A stretch of 64,000 nt of DNA from Terriglobia bacterium (GTDB taxonomy: Bacteria; Acidobacteriota; Terriglobia; Terriglobales; Acidobacteriaceae). Position numbers and translations under genes: made by a program. How positions within the stretch are numbered: position 1 is the first letter of the stretch; each line of letters begins with the position of its first letter. Under the pieces are notes generated by a model, which was not told the origin of the DNA, made no database searches, and saw only the letters and a list, made by a program, of their open reading frames with translations. The DNA lies in the NCBI GenBank assembly GCA_020073165.1, contig JAIQFP010000010.1, positions 62,001 to 126,000 of the forward strand, in the 5' to 3' direction. This document shows, in pieces, positions 44,974-52,029 of the stretch.

Positions 44974-45178
44974 GGGGATCAGGCAGCCCTGCGGCTTTCA
45001 ACAGCGCGGCGTGTACTTTGCGCGTGACAAGCGTCGTCAGGTGTCCAGCTGCTTTCTCAACGGCCGTCAGCGGATGGAACAACCAGGATTTGAGCCGCGA
45101 CGCGACCGACGGCGGCAGGAATCGCCACGCGTAATTCGGAACGACCATAGCTTCAGGTTCCTTGGTATGAAAGCGCAT
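44957..45178 (-). CDS. 73-aa small protein in EPS operon
   Basis: ATG 45178 is preceded by GGGAGG at a distance of about 8 nt, a strong site. The product starts MRFHTKEPEAMVVPNYAWRF and has amphipathic helices (SVASRLKSWLFHPLTAVEKA, LVTRKVHAALLKAAG). It has no TM helix but could lie on the membrane. It sits between the priming transferase and the polymerase and overlaps the latter by 17 bp, so it is probably translated with it. No family recognised; it may be an accessory subunit. Confidence 0.7.
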   Translation of the reverse strand: MRFHTKEPEAMVVPNYAWRFLPPSVASRLKSWLFHPLTAVEKAAGHLTTLVTRKVHAALLKAAGLPDPHGRHS

Positions 45179-45201
45179 AAGAAGAACCTCCCGAAAAATC
45201 C

Positions 45202-46830
45202 TCACGCCCCGCTTCCTTGCAACACCACGGAGACGGTGCGGTACAGAATCCGCAGATCCATCCACAGGTTCCAGTCCTCGATGTACTCCAGGTCCAGCGC
45301 CATATTGCGTTCAAACGACGGATCACGCCGCGCCGTGACCTGCCACAACCCGGTGATACCCGGAGTGACGTCCAGCCGACGCAGGTCTTCCAGGTTGTAG
45401 TGTTCGAAATCGTCCAGAGGATGCGGACGTGGCCCCACCAGGCTCATCTCGCCACGAAGCACATTCCACAGTTGCGGGATTTCATCCAGACTGTAGCGGC
45501 GCAGGAACCGTCCGACGCGCGTGATGCGCGGATCATCCGCGATTTTGAAGAACGGTCCTTCCCGCTCGTTGCTGGCGCGCAGTTGAGCTTTGAGCTTGTC
45601 GGCCTCTGTGACCATGGTGCGGAACTTGCAGCAGAGAAATCCTCGTCCCTTCCTGCCTACGCGCGGCGCCCGGTACAATACCCGCCCGGCCGAGTCCAGC
45701 TTGATGGCGAGTGCGATGGTGGCCAGCACCGGCGTCAAGGCCACCAATCCGATTGCCGATCCAACCACATCGAAGGCGCGCTTCAGAAACAGGCCGAAGG
45801 CGGGGATGGGTTCCTCGTACAGCGTGAGGACGGGGACATTGCCAAAATTCTCCAGGGTCGCGGGCCGTACCTGAAACCCGAACAGGTCAGGGACGATCTT
45901 CACATCCAGCCGATTCAAGCGGGCTTCGCGGATCACGCGCCGCGCCAGGTCGCGACGCTCCGGGATGGCCAGCAGCACCTCGTCCACAAATTCCGCCAGC
46001 GCCACCCGGGGCAGATCCTCCAGGATACCGAGTACGTCGCCGCCCACAGGTCCGTCTTCCACCAGGAATCCCCGCACCGCACGGCCTAATACGGGGTGCT
46101 GCTCCAGGTGTGCCGCCACTTCCCGGGCACGCCTCCCGGTTCCTACGATGAGCACGTTGCGCATCTTCCCGGCGGGCACCCCAGCGGCCTTTCGCCGCCA
46201 CTGTCTCCACCCCAGCATGCCCAGATAATTGAGCGGCGCGCTCGCCATCAGCGCCCCCAGCGACATTTCGTCGATTCCAAGGGAGATCGCTGTGGCGAGC
46301 AGGAGCGAGGACCAGGTCACCACCTTGGCCACAATGAATCGTTCCTCGCCGGGCAAGCGCACCAGGTCCAGCCGATAGAGCCGCTCCGAGTAACCCAGCA
46401 GCGTGAGCACTGCGCCCTGCAGCAGCAGCGGTCCCAGGCAAGCGATTGGGAAAAGAGGAGACCGCAACAACACCGACAGTTCGCGGCGAATCACGAACTC
46501 AAGCAACACCCGCAGATGGCTGGCGGCGGCGAAGCTGGCGAGCACTACCACGAAATCCGCCATCACCCGGGAGGCAAGGCGGGCGCGTTGCCCGGCCACG
46601 GAAGGCCTGGGTAGCACAGCCTCCGCTAACGTTTCCAGAGCATCCCGCCTGCTTCTCGGGTGAGGAGGTTCCGGTGCTTCTCCTGCCACCCAGAAACGCC
46701 CATCCAGACCGGCGGAGTGCGGCTTCTTGCGCGGAATACCGGCCACTGGCGGTGCGACCGGCATCACCCGGGGGGCAGGCGGGGTTCGGCGTCGGGGGCT
46801 TTCGGGTTCGATGACGGCAGGAGGGGACAC
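45202..46830 (-). CDS. Polyprenyl-phosphate hexose-1-phosphate transferase (priming enzyme)
   Basis: A 542-residue WbaP/WcaJ-type polyisoprenyl-phosphate transferase starting at GTG 46830, 1 bp after the NusG-like stop. An unusual ~85-residue Pro/Arg-rich N-terminus comes first, then four TM helices (~88-210), a CoA-binding-like Rossmann domain (NVLIVGTGRRAREVA), a re-entrant membrane helix (KRAFDVVGSAIGLVALTP) and the catalytic domain with FRTM, RRYSLDEIPQLWNVLRGEMSLVGPRP and ITGLWQVTAR. It puts the first sugar phosphate on undecaprenyl phosphate and so starts the repeat unit. The sugar cannot be told from sequence. Confidence 0.94.
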   Translation of the reverse strand: MSPPAVIEPESPRRRTPPAPRVMPVAPPVAGIPRKKPHSAGLDGRFWVAGEAPEPPHPRSRRDALETLAEAVLPRPSVAGQRARLASRVMADFVVVLASFAAASHLRVLLEFVIRRELSVLLRSPLFPIACLGPLLLQGAVLTLLGYSERLYRLDLVRLPGEERFIVAKVVTWSSLLLATAISLGIDEMSLGALMASAPLNYLGMLGWRQWRRKAAGVPAGKMRNVLIVGTGRRAREVAAHLEQHPVLGRAVRGFLVEDGPVGGDVLGILEDLPRVALAEFVDEVLLAIPERRDLARRVIREARLNRLDVKIVPDLFGFQVRPATLENFGNVPVLTLYEEPIPAFGLFLKRAFDVVGSAIGLVALTPVLATIALAIKLDSAGRVLYRAPRVGRKGRGFLCCKFRTMVTEADKLKAQLRASNEREGPFFKIADDPRITRVGRFLRRYSLDEIPQLWNVLRGEMSLVGPRPHPLDDFEHYNLEDLRRLDVTPGITGLWQVTARRDPSFERNMALDLEYIEDWNLWMDLRILYRTVSVVLQGSGA

Positions 46831-46831
46831 T

Positions 46832-47365
46832 TCAGATCAGTTCCAGTTCATAACCTTCAATCTTGATGGCTACCGAGCGCTGGATGGACTCGATGGAGAT
46901 GACGAGACTCTTCTCCTCGTTCTGTTCCAGGATTCCCTCTAGGCCGTCGAGGCAACCGCCGCGAATCCGCACCCGTCGCCCCAGCGTGAGAAATGCATGC
47001 AGCGAGCACGGGACCTTGTGTGACAGCAGTTTCTTCAGATCTTCGATTTGTTTGCCCGGAACGGCGGTGGGGTCTCCCCCAAAAGTGACGAACCGCAGGA
47101 CTCCTTCAGTGCGCAGGACGTCCAGACGCGCGGGGGAAGACAGCTCCAGGCACACAAACGCATAGCCCGGGAAGAGCGGAATCTGCAAAGTCTGGCGGCG
47201 GTCGCTCCAGCGATGGACTTCGTCCAGCAGCGGAAGGAAGGTCTGTACCTCTTTCCTGGCAAGTTGGGCGATTACTTTCCGTTCGAACCGGTAACGAGTC
47301 AGGATCGCGTACCACTGCGCCGGCTCCAGGTTCTGCGGCGCCAACAGGGCCGGGAGCGCGGTCAT
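46832..47365 (-). CDS. NusG-family antitermination paralogue (RfaH/LoaP/UpxY-like)
   Basis: A 177-residue protein. The NGN domain has WYAILTRYRFERKVIAQL at residues ~18-35 and the LFPGYAFVCL core at ~64-73; a C-terminal KOW domain shows GRRVRIRGGCLDGLEGIL. It is too divergent to be the housekeeping NusG and lies within the polysaccharide operon, as UpxY, RfaH-controlled loci and LoaP do. It should bind RNA polymerase and reduce termination in this long (>15 kb) transcript. It is the fourth gene, not the first as in UpxY systems. Confidence 0.92.
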   Translation of the reverse strand: MTALPALLAPQNLEPAQWYAILTRYRFERKVIAQLARKEVQTFLPLLDEVHRWSDRRQTLQIPLFPGYAFVCLELSSPARLDVLRTEGVLRFVTFGGDPTAVPGKQIEDLKKLLSHKVPCSLHAFLTLGRRVRIRGGCLDGLEGILEQNEEKSLVISIESIQRSVAIKIEGYELELI

Positions 47366-47442
47366 CGGACTGCTGCTCTCCCGGCCACAGCTTCGCTACT
47401 TGAGTCCCAACCCCATTTTCGGCCCTTTTTCCACATCAAGTC

Positions 47443-47470
47443 TCACCACAGAGACACAGAGAAAACCAGA
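47443..47470 (+). repeat. CACCACAGAGACACAGAG-type dispersed motif
   Basis: The sequence TCACCACAGAGACACAGAGA lies in the 108-bp gap before the kinase-like stop codon. I recognise it as a sequence found scattered in many environmental bacterial genomes (from memory). On the minus strand it is pyrimidine-rich. It may serve as a spacer inside the operon. Confidence 0.45.
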
Positions 47471-47473
47471 AAA

Positions 47474-48211
47474 CTACAACCTCCGATAGATTCCCTCTGG
47501 AATCGGAAATGTTCTCTCGCTCAAGACCGTCCCCAGCAGCCGCGCATTCGCCGCCTGCAGCAAGTCCTTCGCTTTACGCGCCGCCATGCGGCGGGTAGAG
47601 TTCGCTTCCAGCACCAGAATGACGCCATCACTCAAGTGCCCCAGAAGCGCCGCCTGGCTTGAAAGCACGGCCGGCGGAGCGCAGAGCACGGTGTATTCAA
47701 AGTCGCGGCGCAATTGTGCCAATCGATCACGCAGCCACGGCACCGACAAGCCATACTTTCCTTCTCCGGTCGAAGCCGACAGCGGCGCTTGCCACAACTT
47801 CTCACTAATCTGGCGGGAGGACTCCCGCAACGAGCCACGTCTTAGCTGACCACAGACTGGGTCGCTGGTGCTCCTCCCAAAACTGTTTTCCAACCCCCGG
47901 GTTCGCAGGCTTGCCTCCACTACGCAAATGTTTCCCGTAATCTGCTGGGCCAGGGCCTGCGTCACCTGCATGCAGAGTCCCGTAATATCGGTTTCCTGAT
48001 CCACCGCGCTGATCACTACCTGGCGCGCGGGCCGGGGCCACCCCGGACAAAAGACTTGCCGCACCAGGTGGCGGATCTGCTCCTCCGCGAACTGGTCACA
48101 ATTCCAAAACGCACGAGTCCGCGGGATGAACGAGGTCTTGGACTCGTCCGCTGTTGTCTCGAGGATGCCGGGCTGCGCGGTTATGTGCAGCACTTCCGCG
48201 GTTGAACTCAT
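47474..48211 (-). CDS. BY-kinase-like (CpsD/CapB fold) protein lacking a P-loop
   Basis: Start ATG 48211, overlapping the upstream stop (ATGA). The 245-residue product has the SIMIBI/BY-kinase layout, including YTVLCAPPAVLS (Walker B-like region with Asp missing), SDGVILVLEANSTRR and ARLLGTVLSERTFPIPEGIY. The expected Walker A motif (GEGKST type) is replaced by SAVDQETDITGLCMQ, and the C-terminal tyrosine cluster is reduced to one Tyr. It probably cannot hydrolyse ATP or autophosphorylate. As the gene next to the Wzc/GumC-like protein, it may act as a non-catalytic partner controlling polymer length. Confidence 0.85.
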   Translation of the reverse strand: MSSTAEVLHITAQPGILETTADESKTSFIPRTRAFWNCDQFAEEQIRHLVRQVFCPGWPRPARQVVISAVDQETDITGLCMQVTQALAQQITGNICVVEASLRTRGLENSFGRSTSDPVCGQLRRGSLRESSRQISEKLWQAPLSASTGEGKYGLSVPWLRDRLAQLRRDFEYTVLCAPPAVLSSQAALLGHLSDGVILVLEANSTRRMAARKAKDLLQAANARLLGTVLSERTFPIPEGIYRRL

Positions 48212-49695
48212 GCGCTCCTCCGTGGCAGCGACGCCAGCACCGGAGCGCCCAGGTACACCACGACCTCCTCGGGCGTACGAAACGCCGGGTCCAAATAGTC
48301 GGCCGCGAACGCCAGGCTGGTACTCACGGTCCCGGCCAACGCCAAGCCCACCAGGCCGTAGGTCCAGGCCGAGCGCACCGGCAACACCGGCAGCGTGGGT
48401 TGTTCGGCAATCGTCACGTTCAGGATGCCGCGTTCGTCCAGGGCGTCCCCGATCCGCGCCTCCTCGCGTTTGTTGGCATAGAGGAGGTACTTTTCTTCGG
48501 CTGCTTTCACATTGCGCAGCAGGTCCTGCTGCGTGATCGCGTGATTCCCCAACTTGTCGGCCGCGGCGCGGTTCTTGGCCAAGAGCAAGCTGCCGGCCAT
48601 CGCCCGCGATTCCAGGGCGCTCAACTCCACCTGCGCCTTGATCAATTCCCCCTTGGCCCATTGGTGGGTGGGTTCGTGCTCGATGGTCTGTTCCTGCAGT
48701 GGCCTCAGATCTTCATTGGCGATGGCCGCTTCCGTTTCCGAGATCTGTTCGTCCACCTCGCGCACCAGCCGGTAGGTAGGCTCGAACTTGGTCAGCAGTT
48801 CGGTGCGCTTCAGCTTCAACTCCAGCAACCGGGACTTCATTTTCTCCAGGAGTTGCGGGTTGTCGGAAGTGCGCACCTGCGTCGTGATCTTCTCTGGAAG
48901 CGAGGGCAGCTTTGATTCCAGCGCTTGAGCCCGCTGCTTGGTTTCGGCGATGGCCAGCCGTACCTGCTGGTCGTTGGCCTCAGCGTCGCTCAGCTTTTGC
49001 AGGGCGAGGTCCCGCTGCAAGGGCGCAGAAACCACCCCTTCTGCGCTGGTGAAATCCATCAGCTGAAGTTCCGCGGTCTCCAGTCCCCGGCGCGCCTCCG
49101 TCATTTGCTGCTCAAAAAAGTCTGATTCCCCCGATGGCCGGCGCAATTGCAGATGCCTCTCCAGGTACGCGTTGGCCAGGCAACGGAGCACCTTGACAGG
49201 CTGGGCCGGATCGGAAGACGCATAGGTCACCGCGATCAACCGCGTCTTCCGCACCGGCTCCACTTGCAGGCGTTGGCCAAGCTGCCGCACCGCCCGCGCC
49301 AGCCTCACCGCTTTGTTCTCGCGCCGCCATCGCGACCAGAAGCCCCCTTGCTCCGCCAACCCCGAACTCTGCGCCACGCTGCCCAGTATTTCTTCGTCAC
49401 GCAGCAGTTCTACCTCAGAGTTCAACTCTTCCTCGGTTACCTCCTGGCGTTCGAACTGCGGCGACTGGGTTGGCGCCGGCGAAACTGCCGGGTCCACACG
49501 GCCCTTCTGCACCAGCACTTTCATTTGTGATTGGTAGGAGGGCGCAATCAGCCCATACAGAAGAGCCGCGAGAAAAATCCCGACGAAGGAAATCAAGACC
49601 AACCGCCGTTGCCGGAATAACACCGCCAGAAGATCTCGCAGGGTGAAGGGGTTCACCGAGACTGACCTTCGAATCAGGCTAAGTTCTTCCGGCAT
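48208..49695 (-). CDS. Wzc/GumC-like chain-length determinant
   Basis: A 495-residue polysaccharide co-polymerase. The N-terminal Wzz domain has TM1 LVLISFVGIFLAALLYGLI (about residues 32-50). A long periplasmic coiled-coil region follows (KKTRLIAVTYAS is nearby; ETKQRAQALESKLPSLPEKI). TM2 is WTYGLVGLALAGTVSTSLAFA near the C-terminus. It lacks the fused kinase domain, which is supplied by the next gene. It controls polymer length and links inner-membrane polymerisation to the Wza-type channel. Confidence 0.93.
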   Translation of the reverse strand: MPEELSLIRRSVSVNPFTLRDLLAVLFRQRRLVLISFVGIFLAALLYGLIAPSYQSQMKVLVQKGRVDPAVSPAPTQSPQFERQEVTEEELNSEVELLRDEEILGSVAQSSGLAEQGGFWSRWRRENKAVRLARAVRQLGQRLQVEPVRKTRLIAVTYASSDPAQPVKVLRCLANAYLERHLQLRRPSGESDFFEQQMTEARRGLETAELQLMDFTSAEGVVSAPLQRDLALQKLSDAEANDQQVRLAIAETKQRAQALESKLPSLPEKITTQVRTSDNPQLLEKMKSRLLELKLKRTELLTKFEPTYRLVREVDEQISETEAAIANEDLRPLQEQTIEHEPTHQWAKGELIKAQVELSALESRAMAGSLLLAKNRAAADKLGNHAITQQDLLRNVKAAEEKYLLYANKREEARIGDALDERGILNVTIAEQPTLPVLPVRSAWTYGLVGLALAGTVSTSLAFAADYLDPAFRTPEEVVVYLGAPVLASLPRRSA

Positions 49696-49842
49696 ACGGA
49701 ATCACTTGCGGCCGACGGCCGCCACCCGGGCTGCGATTTAGGGGAGGGGCAGGGATTCAACCCTGCACAAAGGACCGTCGTCGGAAGAACTCCAGTCCAT
49801 GAGTGTCCAAGCCAACGTCTCCCCTCATTTTCACTTTTCACT

Positions 49843-50739
49843 TCAAAACTGGGAGGGGTTCCAGTACATGCTGAGGTTGGGACTGGGCAGATACCGCCGA
49901 ATCTTCGAGATCGTATTCTGCGGCACATACACCAGGTCGCCAGGCCTGAGGTGGATGTCTTCTGCCACATTCCGTGAGTTCAGCATTCGTTTCAGGTTGA
50001 GTACATGGGTCTCGACCAGTTCGTTCGTCACTCGCCGGAATACCACGACCTGCGAGTGTTTGGCCTGGCCGTTTAGGCCCCCTGCAATCGCCACCGCTTC
50101 CGTCACTGTCGTGTCACCGCGAAGTTCGTACTTGCCGGGGCGCGTCACCTCACCGCCGGCAATGAAGTACGGCTTGTCAAAGTCCTTCAGGACGACCGTG
50201 ATCTCCGGGTCGTGCAACGTAGCCGCGTAGGCGGCAGCGATCGTTGCCCGCACCTCGGCCAGTGTCGCCCCCTCGGCGTACAGCTCGTCCAATCCCTTGA
50301 GCGCAATGAAGCCGTCGGGTTGCACGGTGACGGTCTGATTGAACTCGGGGGCGAAGGTAAAGCTGACCTCCAGCACATCACTCTTGCGCAACCGGTAAAG
50401 CGGACGGCGCTCCCCCGTCAAGGCTGGACTCCATGCGCCGTCCGCTGTTCCGGGCTTTGTGGCTGCCGTTGACCCAGCGTTCCCTATGGCTACCCTTGGC
50501 CGTTCTTCCTGGGCCACAGCTTCCACCGTACGACTCTCGCACAACCGGTAAAGCGGGCGGCGTTCCCCCGTCAGGGCTGGACTCCATGCGCCGTCCGCTA
50601 CTCCGGGTTTCGGGGTTGCTGTTGACCCAGCGTTCCCTATGGCTACCCTTGGCCGTTCTTCCTGGGCTACAGCCTCCACCAAAGCCTGCACCACACAACA
50701 GGCAAGAGCCAGAACCGTAAATGTCAGAGCCCTTCTCAT
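49843..50739 (-). CDS. Wza-like polysaccharide export protein with duplicated N-terminal segment
   Basis: A 298-residue outer-membrane-associated export protein. A signal peptide (TFTVLALACCVVQALVEAVA) precedes a ~51-residue segment present twice in tandem. The Poly_export domain follows (LYRLRKSDVLEVSFTFAPEF; VQPDGFIALKGLDELYAEG) and an SLBB domain (YFIAGGEVTRPGKYEL...GLNGQAKHSQVVVFRR). It ends with the PGDLVYVPQN-type motif. It should form the exit channel with the Wzc-like protein. No clear lipobox is seen. First gene of the EPS operon. Confidence 0.93.
   Translation of the reverse strand: MRRALTFTVLALACCVVQALVEAVAQEERPRVAIGNAGSTATPKPGVADGAWSPALTGERRPLYRLCESRTVEAVAQEERPRVAIGNAGSTAATKPGTADGAWSPALTGERRPLYRLRKSDVLEVSFTFAPEFNQTVTVQPDGFIALKGLDELYAEGATLAEVRATIAAAYAATLHDPEITVVLKDFDKPYFIAGGEVTRPGKYELRGDTTVTEAVAIAGGLNGQAKHSQVVVFRRVTNELVETHVLNLKRMLNSRNVAEDIHLRPGDLVYVPQNTISKIRRYLPSPNLSMYWNPSQF
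50390..50682. repeat. 153-bp tandem duplication inside the Wza-like gene
   Basis: The block starting AACCGGTAAAGCG at 50390 recurs at 50543, a period of exactly 153 bp (51 codons, in frame). The second copy ends about 50682. The copies differ at only a handful of positions, so the duplication looks recent. Confidence 0.9.
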
Positions 50740-50847
50740 CTTGCCCGCAGCCCGCGTCTTTCACCGGGCTTCCAACTGCATCAGGATTTCAATGTGCTGG
50801 TCGCAACTTACCTTTAGTCGCACACCGCCACAAGACATGGGAAGTGC

Positions 50848-50865
50848 TGCCTACGAATGTAGGCA
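50848..50865 (-). promoter_or_regulatory. Leader hairpin of the EPS operon
   Basis: TGCCTAC-gaat-GTAGGCA is a perfect 7-bp inverted repeat about 110 nt upstream of the Wza-like start. A hairpin in the leader of an operon that encodes its own NusG paralogue could be part of a recruitment site; this is inference. Confidence 0.4.
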
Positions 50866-51219
50866 AGATCGCACGTGCGGTTTTGCTCCCGCTCCGGGCT
50901 CGTGGGACTCTCTCCCCGCGACGTTGTCTAGGGGATGCTTTGGTGGGCATGTGCCACCGATTGCAAGTGTTCCCGCGAAGTTTCCTGTCATGCTTCCTTG
51001 GTGCTGTCTACCAAAGTGGACTTGCAATCGCCCAATCCCCCTCTGGTTACTCACAAGTCAACGTTCAAGAATGCGGAAGTTTCGGCTTTAGCTTCAGAGA
51101 ATTGCATCATTCCCCGTGCAAGTTGACCCTGTTCAAAAAGCAGCAGAGTCCGAGTTTTCCACAACAATGGAGGCCGGTTGCAATGTGGGAACGTCACAGA
51201 AATCAGTGACACTGGTCGC

Positions 51220-51248
51220 TTAGATTGTCACGGTGCGTTGCATATACT
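51220..51248 (+). promoter_or_regulatory. Probable promoter of the LuxR-type gene
   Basis: TTAGAT (51220-51225), a 17-bp spacer and TATACT (51243-51248). The -10 is good and the -35 weak, so activation by a regulator is plausible. The leader would be about 35 nt, with AGGAGG at 51279-51284. Confidence 0.4.
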
Positions 51249-51289
51249 GCACGAGCGTTGATCTGGAACTCGGGTCTTAGGAGGTGTCT

Positions 51290-52000
51290 GTGGAATCTGC
51301 AAGCGCCACCTCGTCGCACCCCATCGGCGTGCTGGTTGCCGATTCCAACCAAATGCAATCCCAGCTTCTGGTGGGCGCCCTACGCCGTCGTCCTGAATTC
51401 CATGTGACGGCGTGCCCCATGGACATCAACGAGATCATGATCGCCGCCAACTCGGCGGAGGTGCAGGTGGCGGTGCTGAACCTGGAGCGCAAGAAGGATG
51501 GCCGCCCCGACCTGACCATCGTTCGACGCTTGCACTTGCTCCATCCCGAGATCGCCAAGATCGTGCTGCTGGATTCTTATGATGCGGAGCTGGTGGTCAG
51601 CGCCTTCCGCTCCGGGGTCAAAGGCCTGTTCTGTTTTGCCGAGTACCCGTTCCGGCTTTTGTGCAAGTGCATCCACATCGTCCATCGCGGCCAGGTCTGG
51701 GCCAACAATGAGCAACTGCAGTATCTGCTGGATGCAGTGACGCACGTGCCATCGCTGCGCGTGGTGAATGCCAAGGGAATGAAGCTGCTCACGCCCCGCG
51801 AAGAGCAAGTGGTAGCACTGGTTGCGGACGGACTCAGCAATCGCGACGTCGCCCAGGAACTCCGCCTCAGCGAACACACCGTCAAGAAATATCTCTTCCG
51901 CATCTTCGACAAGCTCGGTATCTCCAGCCGCGTGGAACTGGTGCTCTACGCTGTGAGCTACGGTGACCATCGCCAGGCGGAGTGGGGGGCGGGGGTGTAA
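51290..52000 (+). CDS. LuxR/NarL-type regulator with non-canonical receiver
   Basis: Starts at GTG 51290, 5 nt after AGGAGG. The 236-residue product has a receiver-like N-terminal domain (GVLVADSNQMQSQLLVGAL) in which the phospho-acceptor position reads VAVLNLE, with Asn in place of Asp, and the conserved switch Lys is absent. The C-terminal ~65 residues are a LuxR helix-turn-helix: LTPREEQVVALVADGLSNRD and LSEHTVKKYLFRIFDKLG. It probably responds to a ligand or protein rather than to phosphorylation. Its position opposite the EPS operon suggests that it regulates it. Confidence 0.9.
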   Translation: MESASATSSHPIGVLVADSNQMQSQLLVGALRRRPEFHVTACPMDINEIMIAANSAEVQVAVLNLERKKDGRPDLTIVRRLHLLHPEIAKIVLLDSYDAELVVSAFRSGVKGLFCFAEYPFRLLCKCIHIVHRGQVWANNEQLQYLLDAVTHVPSLRVVNAKGMKLLTPREEQVVALVADGLSNRDVAQELRLSEHTVKKYLFRIFDKLGISSRVELVLYAVSYGDHRQAEWGAGV

Positions 52001-52029
52001 GCACACGCGCTGGTGGGCAGGCTAGTTCG

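Larger units (their letters stand above)
50740..51289. other. Regulatory region between the EPS operon and the LuxR-type gene
   Basis: A 550-bp gene-free stretch of lower GC content. It holds the hairpin at 50848-50865, an 11-bp inverted repeat CGATTGCAAGT (50958-50968) / ACTTGCAATCG (51020-51030) with centres 62 bp apart, a further TGCAAGT at 51117-51123, and the probable promoter of the divergent regulator. Together these suggest operator sites. Confidence 0.55.

Noticed and set aside
51231-51248. Sigma-54 promoter upstream of the LuxR-type gene (TGTCACG..TTGCA)
   Set aside because: The spacing between the -24 and -12 elements is one base too long and the GG is not conserved; a sigma-70 reading fits better.
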